NCBI RefSeq assembly: GCF_014694375.1
Contig: NZ_JAAUWW010000005.1
Location: 124,001-188,000 of the forward strand
DNA length: 64,000 nucleotides
Reading direction: 5' to 3'
From: Vibrio sp. S17_S38
GTDB lineage: Bacteria; Pseudomonadota; Gammaproteobacteria; Enterobacterales; Vibrionaceae
The position numbers were made by a program, and so were the translations under genes. Of this stretch, positions 1 through 10,771 are shown piece after piece. Below the pieces are notes generated by a model. It had not been told where the DNA came from, did no database searches, and saw nothing but the letters and a program-made list of their open reading frames with translations. Each line of letters opens with the position of its first letter. Positions within the stretch are counted from its first letter, which is position 1.

Positions 1-1383
1 ATGCATGTTATCGGCATCTGGTAGGCGTTTAAGGCTTAATAAATTATCACTTACCCATTGCTCATAAGGCTGAGAATTGGCAATACCATCTTTCACTTCT
101 TCATCTGAAATGATGCGGCCTTGTTCTAGATCGGCAACAAAAATACGACCTGGCTGTAAACGCCCACGATACTCTATATTTTCAGGTGCAATTTCTACTG
201 CGCCAGATTCAGATGCCATGATTAAGAAGTTATCTTTAGTCACGGTATAACGAGACGGACGAAGTCCATTACGGTCCAGCGTTGCGCCTACTTGTACACC
301 ATCAGTGAAACATACAGAAGCAGGGCCATCCCATGGTTCCATAATGTTGGCGTGGTATTGATAAAACGCACGACGAGTTGGATCCATTGTTTTGTTTTCT
401 TGCCATGCTTCAGGAATCAACATCATTAATGCATGTGGCAAGCTACGGCCTGATAGAACCAGAAGCTCTAGCGCCATATCAAAGTTTGATGAATCTGAAC
501 CATTCTCAGAACAAATCGGCAATAACATGTCGATTTCAGCTTGAGTGAATAAGTCAGACTCTAAGATCGCTTCACGCGCTTTCATCCAATTTAAGTTGCC
601 ACGTACAGTGTTAATTTCACCGTTGTGGGCAATGTAACGGAAAGGCTGCGCCAGACGCCATCTTGGGAAAGTGTTGGTTGAAAAGCGAGAGTGCACTAAA
701 GCAAGCGCTGTAACCATGCTTGGATTTTGTAGATCTAAGAAATATTGAGGCACTTGATCGGTTGTTAGCTGACCTTTATAAACCAATGTTTTATAAGATA
801 ATGAGTTGATATAAAAATCATCACCAATATTGGATACTGACTCTAAACATACACGCACAGTATAATTACGAAGAACATAAAGTTTACGTTCAAGTTCAGC
901 TGGAGTTGTGCCTGGGCCACCAGAAATAAACACATGTTCAAATTGAGGTTCTGTGCTTAGAGGGTCTTCGCCAATCATTGAATTATCAACAGGCAGTACG
1001 CGATAGCCAATAATTTCAAGATCAAGTCGAGCGGCATTGCGCTCTAAAATATCGCGACATTGTTGGCGTTTAGATTCATCTTTAGGGAATAGAACAACAC
1101 CTACGCCATATTTTTCAAATGACGGTAAGCGAATACCGAGTTTAACGGCTTCTTCTAATAAAAATTCATGAGGTTTTTGCAGTAGAATACCTGCGCCATC
1201 ACCGCTGCATGGATCGCAGCCTTGACCACCGCGGTGTTCCATACGAGCCAACATATCGAGGGCTTGCGTGACAACCGCATGAGATTTGCGGTTTTTTAAG
1301 TGAGCAACAAAACCGATCCCGCAGGCATCATGCTCTAGCTCTGGGGTGTACAATCCATGTGCACTTTGCTCTCTACTTACCAT
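1..1383 (-). CDS. gltB: glutamate synthase large subunit, N-terminal part (cut by window edge)
   Basis: NADPH-dependent glutamate synthase alpha chain, which transfers the glutamine amide nitrogen to 2-oxoglutarate to make glutamate. The reverse strand reads without a stop from an ATG at 1381-1383 to the window edge, giving 461 residues of a protein normally near 1,500. A short propeptide is followed by ACGIGFVAH, so Cys21 should be the N-terminal nucleophile of the class II glutamine amidotransferase after processing. Family motifs such as EHRGGQGCDP, HSRFSTNTFPRW and AHNGEINT are visible. The central FMN and C-terminal GXGXG domains lie outside the window. It is divergent from arcB, as is usual in enteric and vibrio genomes. 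Confidence 0.95.
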   Translation of the reverse strand, partial: MVSREQSAHGLYTPELEHDACGIGFVAHLKNRKSHAVVTQALDMLARMEHRGGQGCDPCSGDGAGILLQKPHEFLLEEAVKLGIRLPSFEKYGVGVVLFPKDESKRQQCRDILERNAARLDLEIIGYRVLPVDNSMIGEDPLSTEPQFEHVFISGGPGTTPAELERKLYVLRNYTVRVCLESVSNIGDDFYINSLSYKTLVYKGQLTTDQVPQYFLDLQNPSMVTALALVHSRFSTNTFPRWRLAQPFRYIAHNGEINTVRGNLNWMKAREAILESDLFTQAEIDMLLPICSENGSDSSNFDMALELLVLSGRSLPHALMMLIPEAWQENKTMDPTRRAFYQYHANIMEPWDGPASVCFTDGVQVGATLDRNGLRPSRYTVTKDNFLIMASESGAVEIAPENIEYRGRLQPGRIFVADLEQGRIISDEEVKDGIANSQPYEQWVSDNLLSLKRLPDADNMH

Positions 1384-1963
1384 AGATACATCCTTCCAAG
1401 TTAAATGGTAGTGATGGAATGGGCATCATGCTCATTAACCACAACTACTTTGTCCTTTTATTTACTTATAATCTTTTGCTGAACTTAACCCAACCTTGGG
1501 AAGTTAGCCCGATTCCTTTCCATTATTCGCAGAAAATAATATGCGAAAAAAATGAGTCCTTGGTGTTTATTGCTGCTTTGTTTTTATTTTGCAGCGAACT
1601 GTATTGTCATGTCGAGAATGCTTAGCCATTTACACTAAGCTCCTAACGTGATTAACCTCACGAAAAAGACAATATCATGTCAACATCCTACATTTTTGTA
1701 CTATGTAATTCCAACGAAAGTTTGCTTTACCATTACGTTTTTTTTACATCTCTTGAATATTAAACACTTAAAAGTGCTATTTATTGATTTTTTATGCTTT
1801 AAATTGGAATTATTATTTATTTAATGTGCTTTTATTTTTGAGGTTTTTCCAACTTTGTTTACATAAAACGGTAGAATGCTGCTGATATTATTGGAAATAG
1901 GGCATATGTTGTTATTTTCCTTGTCTTATAGAAATGTTTATTCGTGAATTAAATGGGTGAAAA
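1384..1963. other. gltB-arcB divergent intergenic region
   Basis: About 580 AT-rich bases between two divergent genes. It must hold both promoters, but I could not assign convincing -35/-10 pairs. A possible -10 element TAGAAT lies at 1872-1877 ahead of arcB without a good -35. A 5-bp inverted repeat (CGTGA/TCACG) is at 1647-1662. No supported gene was seen. Confidence 0.5.
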
Positions 1964-4315
1964 ATGAGTCCGTTAAAAAACCTCGCACAGTACTATGTGG
2001 ATTTATTGGTTAAGCTTGGCATCGTTCGATTTTCGATGCTGCTTGCCGCTGCATTAGTCTCATTTTCTGTTCTTATTCAAGCTTGTATCAGTATATTGTT
2101 ACGCGGTGATGTAGAGAATTTACTCATAGTGCGTTCTATTTTTTTCGGATTGTTAGTGACACCTTGGGCGGTTTATTTTCTTACTGTTGTAGTGGAGCAG
2201 TTAGAAGATTCTCGGCAACGACTAAGTAAGTTGGTCGGAAAGCTAAAGGATATGCGCGCTCGTGATATTGAATTACATATTAAATTACAAAAAAATATCA
2301 AAGAACTAAACCAGCAAATAGAAGAAAGGAAAAAGGCGGAAGAAGCGAGAGAAGAAGCGATTTTTGATTTAGAAAGCGAAGTTTTCTATCGTGAAAAAAC
2401 ACAAGTGGAACTAGCCGAACGAACGGCGTTATTACGCTCTTTTCTTGATGCGTCTCCTGATTTGATTTATTACCGCAATACTCGTGGAGAGTTTTCTGGA
2501 TGCAATAAAGCTTTCGAAGATCTTATTGGGCTTAAACTTGATCAATTGGTGGGATTGTCTATTTATGATGTTTATACCGATGCTGGAACACGACAACAGG
2601 TTGAAGCGACCGATGCTAAAGTATTCTCCGAGAATAAAGAGCTGACCTATGATATTTGGTTAACTTATCCGGATGGAAAAAAAGCCTATTTCGAGTTTAG
2701 AAAATTGCCATTTTATAGTAAGGGTGGAGAACTCTTGGGGTTAGTGGGCTTTGGTCGAGATATTACCGAGCGTCAGGTTTCTCAAGATGCGCTAGTGAAA
2801 GCGAGCCAAGATAAAACTCAATTTATATCCACTATAAGTCATGAGTTAAGAACCCCTCTCAATGGTATTGTTGGTCTTAGCCGTATTTTGCTGGCTTCAC
2901 CGCTAACGAGTGAACAGCATAAATACATGCAAACTATTAATGTCAGTGCAATTACTTTAGGACATATTTTTAATGATGTCATTGATCTAAATAAATTAGA
3001 TCGCAGTGAGCTAGAGCTTTTACCTGTTGCTACCGATTTTCATAGCTTTATTTCTGATATTGAAACGATTTCTCATTTGATGGCTGATCAAAAAGGACTT
3101 CGTTTTGAAATGGATCGCTTAACTGATTTACCTATTGGAATTCGTGTTGACGCATCACGTTTACGTCAAGTGTTGTGGAATTTAGTCAGTAATGCCATGA
3201 AATTCACTAAGGAAGGTGGGGTTACGGTTAATATTAGTGCTGATTATGATAATGAATTTGCCAATATCGAATTTGAAATAGAAGACACTGGAATAGGGAT
3301 CCCGAAGTCTGAAATTGAGAATATTTTTGGTATGTATTATCAAGTTAAATCGGGCAAAGATAATTTACATGCAGTTGGTACAGGAATTGGCTTGGCAGTC
3401 TCTCAAGAAATTATCCAGAGAATGGACGGTGAAATAACCGTGTCTAGTGATCTCGGCTTTGGTAGTACTTTTTATATTTCCATTCGGGTGCCCGTTGCCC
3501 AGTTACCAAAAATCACATCAAATCAATTTCAATCTCAGTCTAATCTACGCATTTTTATGGTTGAAGATATTGAACTCAATGTGACTGTTGCTCGCTCCGT
3601 GCTAGAAAACTTAGGGCATACTGTTGATGTCGCCATGACGGGTGAAGATGCGTTGAAACGATTCAATCCCGATGACTACGATTTGGTGCTATTAGACATT
3701 CAACTTCCTGATATGACAGGGTTTGATATAGCTCGTGAGTTTCGTCAACGTTATAAGTCACTACCTCCATTGGTTGCATTGACAGCCAATTCTATGACGG
3801 ATAAGAGTGAGTATCTTGAAAAAGGAATGGATGACGCGATTAGCAAACCTCTTTCGATTAAAGCAATTTTTGCCGTTATTGAAGAGTGCATCGAAAACCG
3901 AAAAACAAACCCAAACCAAGCTCAACCGATAGAAAGTATTAAGGATTCTAATGTGGAGCAGGAAAGATCATTATCAGATCTGTTTGATTTGACCATGTTG
4001 GAATCTTATATTGAGATTGTTGGTGTGCAGCCTATGCTGGATAATTTAGATATGTTTGCTCGCACCCTGCCTGAGTATCTAGACGACTTATATCAATATG
4101 CAGTGAACTGGGATACCGAGAATATGGTGTCAGAAGCCCATAAAATTAAAGGAGCAGCTGGTTCTGTTGGGTTGAAGCGATTGCAAGAATTGGCACAAAA
4201 AGCACAATCTCCAGAGCGTATTGATTGGGAGGTAAATGTTATGGAATGGATTAATGAGATTAAAGATAATTATCAGTCGGATATTTTATTACTTAAGCAA
4301 AGGCTTTTACCTTAA
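1964..4315 (+). CDS. arcB: aerobic respiration control sensor hybrid histidine kinase ArcB
   Basis: Membrane-bound tripartite sensor kinase that reads the quinone pool and phosphorylates ArcA. The 783-residue length matches E. coli ArcB (778). Two N-terminal membrane segments (about 22-46 and 55-77) are followed by a coiled coil (about 80-155), a PAS domain (about 155-270), a kinase core with His293 in ISHELRTPLNG, N and G boxes (NLVSNAMKF, DTGIGIP, GTGIGLAVS), a receiver domain with Asp578 in LVLLDIQLPDMTG, and a C-terminal HPt domain with His726 in EAHKIKGAAGS. The PAS cysteine equivalent to E. coli Cys180 is present (Cys180, FSGCNKAF). The residue equivalent to Cys241 is Tyr242 (GKKAYFEF), which is unusual for the disulfide redox switch. 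The start is supported by GGGTGA just upstream. Confidence 0.97.
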   Translation: MSPLKNLAQYYVDLLVKLGIVRFSMLLAAALVSFSVLIQACISILLRGDVENLLIVRSIFFGLLVTPWAVYFLTVVVEQLEDSRQRLSKLVGKLKDMRARDIELHIKLQKNIKELNQQIEERKKAEEAREEAIFDLESEVFYREKTQVELAERTALLRSFLDASPDLIYYRNTRGEFSGCNKAFEDLIGLKLDQLVGLSIYDVYTDAGTRQQVEATDAKVFSENKELTYDIWLTYPDGKKAYFEFRKLPFYSKGGELLGLVGFGRDITERQVSQDALVKASQDKTQFISTISHELRTPLNGIVGLSRILLASPLTSEQHKYMQTINVSAITLGHIFNDVIDLNKLDRSELELLPVATDFHSFISDIETISHLMADQKGLRFEMDRLTDLPIGIRVDASRLRQVLWNLVSNAMKFTKEGGVTVNISADYDNEFANIEFEIEDTGIGIPKSEIENIFGMYYQVKSGKDNLHAVGTGIGLAVSQEIIQRMDGEITVSSDLGFGSTFYISIRVPVAQLPKITSNQFQSQSNLRIFMVEDIELNVTVARSVLENLGHTVDVAMTGEDALKRFNPDDYDLVLLDIQLPDMTGFDIAREFRQRYKSLPPLVALTANSMTDKSEYLEKGMDDAISKPLSIKAIFAVIEECIENRKTNPNQAQPIESIKDSNVEQERSLSDLFDLTMLESYIEIVGVQPMLDNLDMFARTLPEYLDDLYQYAVNWDTENMVSEAHKIKGAAGSVGLKRLQELAQKAQSPERIDWEVNVMEWINEIKDNYQSDILLLKQRLLP

Positions 4316-4363
4316 GCGTGCAAATTATTTATTTCTCCATCTTTACCTTTAAATGAAGATTAA

Positions 4364-4403
4364 AATAAAACCCTCAAGCTTGAAGTTCGAGGGTTTATTT
4401 TTT
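4364..4403. terminator. bidirectional terminator between arcB and arcA
   Basis: Stem CCCTC/GAGGG flanked by complementary A- and T-rich runs (AAATAAA ... TTTATTTTTT), lying between the convergent ends of arcB and arcA. Confidence 0.85.
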
Positions 4404-4444
4404 ACTTAAATCAATGCTCTTGAAGAACGGCGCAATAGTTTACT

Positions 4445-5161
4445 TTACTCTGAAAACTCGCCACAAAAGCGATAGCCTTCACCGTGAATAGTGGCAATGA
4501 TCTCTGGCGTGTCGGTAACAGATTCAAAATGCTTACGAATACGGCGAATGGTCACATCGACGGTACGGTCATGAGGTTTTAGTTCACGCCCTGTCATTTT
4601 TTTCAATAGATCTGCACGAGTTTGGATTTTGCCCGGGTTTTCACAAAAGTGCAGTAGCGCACGAAACTCTGAGCGAGGTAATTTATAGTTTTCGCCAGCA
4701 GGGTTGACTAAAGAGCGGCTATTGATATCTAAGATCCAGCCATTAAATTCGTATTTATCTACGCTGCGCTTTTCTTCTGGTGCATCACCTTGATTCATTG
4801 ATCGTTGGAGCAAGTTACGAGCACGAATAGTCAGTTCACGAGGATTAAATGGTTTCGTAATGTAGTCATCAGCCCCAATCTCTAGGCCAAGAATTTTATC
4901 CACTTCATTATCGCGTCCTGTTAAGAACATTAATGCAATATTTGCTTGTTCACGTAATTCACGAGCCAGTAACAAGCCATTTTTACCTGGCAAATTAATA
5001 TCCATTATCACTAAATTTATTTGATTCTCAGAAAGGATTTGGTGCATATCATCACCATTGATAGCTTCAAATACGCTGTATCCTTCAGCTTCAAAAATAG
5101 TCTTTAGCGTATTGCGTGTGACTTGTTCGTCTTCAACGATAAGAATTTGTGGGGTATGCAT
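4445..5161 (-). CDS. arcA: two-component response regulator ArcA
   Basis: OmpR/PhoB-family DNA-binding regulator that represses aerobic metabolism genes under low oxygen and is phosphorylated by ArcB. It is 238 residues, exactly the E. coli length. The receiver domain is at about 1-120 with Asp54 in [14 protein letters not shown] and Lys in [10 protein letters not shown]. The winged-helix domain is at about 135-235 ([31 protein letters not shown]). I chose the ATG at 5159-5161 ([12 protein letters not shown]). The longer upstream in-frame extension has no family counterpart. arcA converges on arcB, so the cognate kinase and regulator are neighbours here, unlike in E. coli. An FNR box lies 235 bases upstream. 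Confidence 0.97.
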   Translation of the reverse strand: MHTPQILIVEDEQVTRNTLKTIFEAEGYSVFEAINGDDMHQILSENQINLVIMDINLPGKNGLLLARELREQANIALMFLTGRDNEVDKILGLEIGADDYITKPFNPRELTIRARNLLQRSMNQGDAPEEKRSVDKYEFNGWILDINSRSLVNPAGENYKLPRSEFRALLHFCENPGKIQTRADLLKKMTGRELKPHDRTVDVTIRRIRKHFESVTDTPEIIATIHGEGYRFCGEFSE

Positions 5162-5395
5162 AAGAGTACCTAAACCGTAAATAATATCAGTAATAGTGGA
5201 TGAAAAATAACATTTCATTAGCGAACGCATTGACTAGCGTAAACTTGATATTGGACTAGCAGCCTTTAATATCAGTGCTTGGTAGCGATGTGTTCACTTT
5301 TAGAATGTATATTTTAGATCATTATTTAATGAAATTGAGTTTACAGTCTTAACAGCTTGCTAACAATAAGGGAATGTTAACTAATATTCACTTTG

Positions 5396-5409
5396 TTGAT
5401 TTGCATCAA
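5396..5409. promoter_or_regulatory. perfect FNR box upstream of arcA
   Basis: TTGAT-TTGC-ATCAA is an exact match to the FNR consensus (TTGAT N4 ATCAA), centred about 240 bases before the arcA start codon. FNR is known to activate arcA in E. coli, so the site probably does the same here. The exact promoter position was not fixed. Confidence 0.7.
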
Positions 5410-5663
5410 TTGAATGATTAAGTTTACTGACGAGGCTGTACTTTTGTATCCGTATTTATGATCTGCTGCCAAAATGTCGTAGTATTATCTAACGATGTTT
5501 ACTCTCTTTATATCTGTCGTTTTTTGGTTATTTACAGTGGTAATATTTCGCTTAGGTCTAAACTTTAAGAATATTTTATGGTTTTTAAAGTGTTATTTAG
5601 GTAATGCTGTTAGCGTACTTTACTGGTTTTATTGAGTTTAACGGTAATAAAGTGAATTTTTGA

Positions 5664-5692
5664 TTGACTCATTGTCGTTAAGTCGGTATTTC
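5664..5692 (+). promoter_or_regulatory. putative threonine operon promoter
   Basis: A -35 element TTGACT (5664-5669) is spaced 17 bases from a weaker -10 element TATTTC (5687-5692), placing a start near 5699, about 28 bases before the leader peptide. The -10 matches the consensus only in part. Confidence 0.4.
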
Positions 5693-5726
5693 TAGAGTCA
5701 GTTCTTAAGTTAAGTAGATTTTTTAT

Positions 5727-5798
5727 ATGTTTTCGACTACCGCTATGACCACCACCATTATTATTACCGACACGATTAATGTTGGGGCAGGCTGGTAA
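5727..5798 (+). CDS. thrL: thr operon leader peptide
   Basis: A 23-residue ORF starting ATGTTTTCG and ending GGCTGGTAA. It contains seven threonine and four isoleucine codons, including runs of TTT and III, which is the signature of the threonine operon leader. Its stop codon is followed 12 bases later by the attenuator hairpin. Ribosome stalling at Thr/Ile codons is expected to disrupt the terminator and let thrABC be transcribed, as in E. coli. The ribosome-binding site is weak, and ATG 5745 is an alternative start inside the same frame. Confidence 0.85.
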   Translation: MFSTTAMTTTIIITDTINVGAGW

Positions 5799-5810
5799 GC
5801 GAAAGTTTTC

Positions 5811-5850
5811 AAAAAAAGGCCTGTATCTCACCAGATACAGGCCTTTTTTT
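5811..5850 (+). terminator. thr operon attenuator
   Basis: A perfect 11-bp stem, GGCCTGTATCT (5818-5828) and AGATACAGGCC (5833-5843), with loop CACC and T7. It lies between thrL and thrA, 20 bases before the thrA start codon. This is a transcription attenuator, not an end-of-operon terminator. Confidence 0.9.
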
Positions 5851-5869
5851 ATGTCATTTGGAGGAAGGG

Positions 5870-8329
5870 ATGCGAGTATTAAAGTTTGGCGGATCGTCAT
5901 TGTCCGATGCGGATCGATTTTTACGAGCCGCGGACATTATTATTAATAATGCCCAACAAGAAGAAGTTGCAGTGGTACTTTCTGCGCCAGGGAAAACCAC
6001 TAATAAATTAGTCGCTGTGATTGATTGTGTGTTGCAAAACGGCGAAGCAGAATTACAGATTAATGAATTAGAGCAATCATTTTATGATTTGTTTCAGGCG
6101 ATTAAGTCTGAAATTGGCCACTTAGATAATCAAGATTTTGATGGTCAAGTGAAGAAATCTATTCTACAACTCAGACAATATGCCCATGGCATTGCGTTAT
6201 TAGGCATGTGTCCAAATCATGTTAACGCACGCATCATCAGTAAAGGCGAAAGGATTTCTATTCAGCTGATGAAAGCGGTGATTGAAGCAAAGGGTAAGCA
6301 AGCAAGTTTAATTGATCCTGTGGCATATCTATTGGCAAAAGGTGATTATCTTGAAGCGTCTGTTGATGTTGATGCATCAACCCTTAATTTTCAAAATAAT
6401 CCGTTACCTTCCGGTCATATTAATATCATGCCTGGTTTTACTGCTGGCAATGAGCAAGGTGAGTTGGTGACATTGGGGCGTAATGGTTCTGATTATTCAG
6501 CGGCCGTTTTGGCTGCTTGTTTACGAGCGGATTGTTGTGAAATCTGGACAGATGTTGATGGAGTGTACAATTGCGATCCTAGATTGGTAGAAGATGCACG
6601 TTTATTGAAATCCCTAAGTTATCAAGAAGCGATGGAGCTTTCTTATTTTGGTGCATCGGTACTCCACCCTAAAACTATTGCGCCTATCGCACAATTTCAA
6701 ATTCCATGCCTCATCAAAAATAGCTTTAACCCCCAAGGTGCGGGCACATTAATCGGTCAAGATACTGGTGAAGATAATCTTGCGATCAAAGGCATTACAA
6801 CTTTAAGCCAATTAACTATGGTTAACGTGTCTGGCCCAGGAATGAAAGGCATGGTTGGTATGGCGAGCCGAGTCTTTGGAGCGATGTCTATTTCCGGTGT
6901 TTCGATTGTGCTTATTACACAATCCTCTTCTGAATACAGTATTAGCTTTTGTATTGAAGCGGTGGATAAACTAAAAGCTGAGCGATCACTGCAAGCGGCT
7001 TTTGAATTGGAGCTTAAAGATAGTTTACTTGATCCGATTGAGTTCACTGATGATGTGGCGATTGTGACTTTAGTTGGCGATAAAATGCGTACCGCACGAG
7101 GTGTAGCATCTCAATTTTTTGCCTCACTCGCTGAAGTTAACGTTAATGTAGTGGCGATTGCTCAAGGCTCATCAGAGCGCGCTATTTCAGCGGTTATTCC
7201 TGAAGATCGTATTGCCGTTGCGGTTAAAGCTTGCCATGAGAATTTGTTTAATTCTAAGCATTTCTTGGATGTGTTTGTTGTTGGTATTGGTGGTGTTGGT
7301 GGTGAATTGGTGGATCAATTCCAACGTCAACAAGCTAAATTAGCTGAAAAAGGCATTGTGATTAGAGTATGTGGTCTAGCCAACTCAAAAGGTTTACTGC
7401 TGGATAGTGACGGTTTGCCACTTGAAGGTTGGCGTGAGCGTATGACTCATGCGACTGAAGAGTTTAGTCTTGCTCGCATGATCGCACTGGTTCAACGTAA
7501 TCATATTATTAATCCTGTCTTAGTCGATTGCACCTCAAGTGAAGTGATTGCTAATCAATATATTGATTTTTTAGCGGCAGGTTTCCATGTTGTGACACCG
7601 AATAAAAAAGCAAATACTGCGAGTATGAGTTATTACCATCAGTTACGTGAAACTGCGCGCGGTACTCGTCGTAAATTCATGTATGAAACGACGGTTGGTG
7701 CGGGATTGCCTGTGATTGAAAATCTGCAAAACCTGATTTCAGCAGGGGATGAACTAGAAAAATTTAATGGTATTTTGTCTGGCTCTCTTTCTTATATTTT
7801 CGGTAAGTTAGATGAAGGTATGACATTAAGCCAAGCAACTAATATTGCGAAAGAGAATGGTTTCACTGAGCCCGATCCTCGTGACGATCTTTCTGGTATG
7901 GATGTGGCGCGTAAACTGCTTATTTTAGCTCGTGAAGCTGGGATGGTACTTGAATTAGAAGATGTGGTCGTTGAACAGGCACTGCCACCAGGCTTTGATG
8001 ATTCAGGTAGTATTGAAGAATTTATGACTCGCTTGCCACAAGCGGATGATTACTTTACTAACTTGGCAGCTCAAGCTGCTGAAAAAGGGAAAGTATTACG
8101 TTATGTTGGTAGTATCGATGACGGTATTTGCCGTGTAAAAATGATTTCAGTCGATGATAATGACCCAATGTATAAAATCAAAGATGGTGAGAATGCACTT
8201 GCATTTTATAGTCGTTATTATCAACCAATTCCACTTGTATTACGCGGTTATGGCGCGGGCACTCAAGTGACTGCAGCAGGTGTATTTTCGGATGTAATGC
8301 GTACCCTTGGTTGGAAATTAGGAGTGTAA
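5870..8329 (+). CDS. thrA: bifunctional aspartokinase I / homoserine dehydrogenase I
   Basis: Catalyses the first and third steps of the aspartate pathway towards threonine: aspartate to aspartyl phosphate, and aspartate semialdehyde to homoserine. The 819 residues match E. coli ThrA (820). The aspartokinase domain begins [11 protein letters not shown] and includes [12 protein letters not shown]. Paired ACT regulatory domains lie at about 300-460 ([19 protein letters not shown]). The homoserine dehydrogenase domain begins near 465 with the Rossmann motif [12 protein letters not shown] chose ATG 5870 because GGAGGAAGG just ahead is the Shine-Dalgarno sequence, and an in-frame TTG at 5858 would overlap it. 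First structural gene of thrABC. Confidence 0.97.
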   Translation: MRVLKFGGSSLSDADRFLRAADIIINNAQQEEVAVVLSAPGKTTNKLVAVIDCVLQNGEAELQINELEQSFYDLFQAIKSEIGHLDNQDFDGQVKKSILQLRQYAHGIALLGMCPNHVNARIISKGERISIQLMKAVIEAKGKQASLIDPVAYLLAKGDYLEASVDVDASTLNFQNNPLPSGHINIMPGFTAGNEQGELVTLGRNGSDYSAAVLAACLRADCCEIWTDVDGVYNCDPRLVEDARLLKSLSYQEAMELSYFGASVLHPKTIAPIAQFQIPCLIKNSFNPQGAGTLIGQDTGEDNLAIKGITTLSQLTMVNVSGPGMKGMVGMASRVFGAMSISGVSIVLITQSSSEYSISFCIEAVDKLKAERSLQAAFELELKDSLLDPIEFTDDVAIVTLVGDKMRTARGVASQFFASLAEVNVNVVAIAQGSSERAISAVIPEDRIAVAVKACHENLFNSKHFLDVFVVGIGGVGGELVDQFQRQQAKLAEKGIVIRVCGLANSKGLLLDSDGLPLEGWRERMTHATEEFSLARMIALVQRNHIINPVLVDCTSSEVIANQYIDFLAAGFHVVTPNKKANTASMSYYHQLRETARGTRRKFMYETTVGAGLPVIENLQNLISAGDELEKFNGILSGSLSYIFGKLDEGMTLSQATNIAKENGFTEPDPRDDLSGMDVARKLLILAREAGMVLELEDVVVEQALPPGFDDSGSIEEFMTRLPQADDYFTNLAAQAAEKGKVLRYVGSIDDGICRVKMISVDDNDPMYKIKDGENALAFYSRYYQPIPLVLRGYGAGTQVTAAGVFSDVMRTLGWKLGV

Positions 8330-8331
8330 TC

Positions 8332-9303
8332 ATGACGATGAAAAATGAAAGTGTTGTTGTCTACGCTCCTGCCTCTATTGGTAATGTGAGCGTTGGCTTT
8401 GATGTTTTAGGTGCGGCTGTTTCTCCTATCGATGGCACGTTGCTTGGCGATCGCGTTCGAGTGACATCGAGTGATATTCCGTTTGAATTAAAAACCGCTG
8501 GCTGCTTCGTAAGTAAACTGCCAACCAACCCGAAAGAAAATATTGTCTACGATTGCTGGCGTGTTTTTGCTCGAGAATTAGATAAAAAAAGCATTGAACT
8601 TTTACCGTTAGAGATGACGCTTGAAAAGAACATGCCAATTGGTTCTGGTTTAGGCTCGAGTGCTTGTTCTATTGTTGCCGCGTTAGATGCCCTTAACCGT
8701 TTCCATGGTGAGCCTTTATCTGAAATGGAACTGCTTGCTTTAATGGGGGAGATGGAAGGTCAGATTTCTGGTGGGGTACACTATGATAATGTTGCGCCGT
8801 GTTATTTGGGTGGTTTGCAATTAATGCTCGAAGAGCTAGGAATTATTAGTCAAGAAGTACCATGTTTTGATGAATGGTACTGGGTGATGGCGTATCCGGG
8901 AATTAAAGTATCAACGGCGGAAGCTCGCGCGATTTTACCATCGCAATATCGTCGCCAAGATATTATTGCGCATGGTCGTCATTTAGGTGGGTTTATTCAC
9001 GCTTGTCATTCTGGGCAACCAGAGCTGGCAGCAAAACTCATCAAAGACGTGATCGCGGAACCATATCGTGAGAAGCTGTTACCTGGCTTTGCTCAGGCGC
9101 GTCAATATGCTATGTCTGCGGGTGCGTTGGCTTGCGGCATTTCTGGCTCTGGTCCAACTATTTTTACGATTTGTTCGAAAAAAGATGTGGCAGAGCGCGT
9201 TGCAAATTGGTTAGAAGAAAATTACCTACAAAACGAAGAAGGTTTCGTACATATTTGTCGCTTAGACAAGGATGGTTCGAGCGTAACAGGAAGTGAATTA
9301 TGA
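8332..9303 (+). CDS. thrB: homoserine kinase
   Basis: GHMP-family kinase that makes O-phosphohomoserine from homoserine and ATP. The 323-residue protein carries the N-terminal [16 protein letters not shown] motif, the ATP-binding loop [12 protein letters not shown] and the C-terminal SGSGPTIF motif. It starts two bases after the thrA stop, with GGAG seven bases ahead. A second ATG two codons in is also possible. Its stop codon overlaps the thrC start in ATGA, so translation of the two is likely coupled. Confidence 0.96.
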   Translation: MTMKNESVVVYAPASIGNVSVGFDVLGAAVSPIDGTLLGDRVRVTSSDIPFELKTAGCFVSKLPTNPKENIVYDCWRVFARELDKKSIELLPLEMTLEKNMPIGSGLGSSACSIVAALDALNRFHGEPLSEMELLALMGEMEGQISGGVHYDNVAPCYLGGLQLMLEELGIISQEVPCFDEWYWVMAYPGIKVSTAEARAILPSQYRRQDIIAHGRHLGGFIHACHSGQPELAAKLIKDVIAEPYREKLLPGFAQARQYAMSAGALACGISGSGPTIFTICSKKDVAERVANWLEENYLQNEEGFVHICRLDKDGSSVTGSEL

Positions 9304-10604
9304 AGCTGTACAATATTAAAGAAAATGATGAGCAAGTCTCTTTCGGCCAAGCTGTACGACAAGGACTAGGGAGAAACCAAGGTCTCTTTTTCCCATCGGA
9401 CATTCCACAATTTGATGATATCGATGCCTTATTAGCAGAAGATTTTATTCCTCGTAGCAGTAAAATTCTATCAGCATTAATTGGCGATGAGCTCTCTAAA
9501 GAACAAGTTCAACAACTTGTGGATGCTGCATTTCAATTTCCAGCACCGATTAAATCTGTAAAAGATGGCGTATATGCGTTGGAATTGTTTCATGGACCAA
9601 CCTTAGCGTTTAAAGACTTCGGTGGTCGCTTTATGGCTCAATCATTGGCAGCTGTCTCTTTACCAAAAGAAGGGGCAGATAAAAATCAAAAAATTACCAT
9701 TTTAACCGCTACATCTGGTGATACTGGGGCAGCGGTTGCCCATGCATTTTATGGTATGGAAAACATCAATGTGGTGATCTTATATCCAAAAGGAAAGATC
9801 AGTCCGCTACAAGAAAAGTTGTTTTGTACTTTAGGTGGCAATATTCATACGGTTGCCATTGATGGTGATTTTGATGCTTGTCAGGCATTAGTAAAACAAG
9901 CATTCGATGATCAACCGTTGCGTGAAGAAATTGGTTTGAACTCGGCGAACTCCATTAACATTAGCCGTTTAATGGCGCAGATCTGTTATTATTTTGAAGC
10001 TGCGTCTCAGATGAGCAAAACGGAACGTGAAAACTTAGTTATTTCGGTACCAAGCGGTAACTTTGGTAATTTAACGGCGGGATTACTGGCTAAAGCATTA
10101 GGCTTGCCTGTTAAGCGTTTCATTGCTGCGACTAATGCTAATGATACCGTGCCGCGTTATCTTGAAACAGGGAAATGGGATCCAAAACCAACGGTTGCGA
10201 CCACCTCAAATGCAATGGATGTGAGCCAACCGAATAACTGGCCACGTATTGAAGAGTTGTGCCGTATTAAAGGTTGGGGTCTAGATACGTTAGGTAAAGG
10301 CATGGTAACCGATACCCAAAGCGCAGAATCGGTGGTTGAGTTAAATCAACTTGGTTACCTGTGTGAGCCACATGGCGCAATTGCCTACCGGGTGCTAACT
10401 GAGCAGCTGCAACAAGATGAAACAGGGTTATTCTTATGCACTGCACATCCAGCCAAGTTTAAAGAAGTGGTGGATGAGATTTTGGGTACTGATATTGATG
10501 TTCCTGCGCCACTTGCAAAGCATGGTGCAATGGAATTGTTATCCGAAGATTTAGCTGCTAATTTTGATCTATTGAAAGCGGTATTAAGAAGAGTACAAGC
10601 TTAG
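9300..10604 (+). CDS. thrC: threonine synthase
   Basis: PLP enzyme that converts O-phosphohomoserine to threonine, the last step of the pathway. It has 434 residues (E. coli 428). The PLP lysine is Lys105 in [10 protein letters not shown]. Phosphate-binding and substrate motifs [14 protein letters not shown] and [12 protein letters not shown] are present. It overlaps thrB by four bases and ends the operon. Three tandem 19-base repeats and a strong terminator follow. Confidence 0.96.
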   Translation: MKLYNIKENDEQVSFGQAVRQGLGRNQGLFFPSDIPQFDDIDALLAEDFIPRSSKILSALIGDELSKEQVQQLVDAAFQFPAPIKSVKDGVYALELFHGPTLAFKDFGGRFMAQSLAAVSLPKEGADKNQKITILTATSGDTGAAVAHAFYGMENINVVILYPKGKISPLQEKLFCTLGGNIHTVAIDGDFDACQALVKQAFDDQPLREEIGLNSANSINISRLMAQICYYFEAASQMSKTERENLVISVPSGNFGNLTAGLLAKALGLPVKRFIAATNANDTVPRYLETGKWDPKPTVATTSNAMDVSQPNNWPRIEELCRIKGWGLDTLGKGMVTDTQSAESVVELNQLGYLCEPHGAIAYRVLTEQLQQDETGLFLCTAHPAKFKEVVDEILGTDIDVPAPLAKHGAMELLSEDLAANFDLLKAVLRRVQA

Positions 10605-10610
10605 ATTTTT

Positions 10611-10667
10611 AAGACAGCTTAGGTTTGTTAAGACAGCTTAGGTTTGTTAAGAGAGATTAGGTTTGTT
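10611..10667 (+). repeat. three tandem 19-base repeats after thrC
   Basis: Units at 10611-10629, 10630-10648 and 10649-10667. The first two are identical (AAGACAGCTTAGGTTTGTT). The third differs at two positions (AAGAGAGATTAGGTTTGTT). They start seven bases after the thrC stop and lie before the terminator, so they would be transcribed. No function is evident. Confidence 0.9.
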
Positions 10668-10700
10668 GGGAGGAAATGTTAATCTCTAGTAATGAACAAT

Positions 10701-10730
10701 AAAAAGGTGCTCAATGTGAGCACCTTTTTT
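10701..10730. terminator. bidirectional terminator between thrC and grcA
   Basis: Perfect stem GGTGCTCA/TGAGCACC with 3-base loop ATG, flanked by A5 and T6, so it can act in both directions for the convergent thrC and grcA. Confidence 0.9.
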
Positions 10731-10771
10731 GATTTTTAGAGGCTAGAAACTAACATCCTAGCAATGAAAAC

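Noticed and set aside
1419..1625. 68-codon open frame in the gltB-arcB gap
   Set aside because: No ribosome-binding site, composition of translated AT-rich spacer, no family resemblance; it overlaps the gltB promoter region.
5610..5900. 96-codon reverse-strand frame over thrL and the attenuator
   Set aside because: It is antisense to the leader peptide, attenuator and thrA start, which are strongly supported; its peptide shows no protein character.
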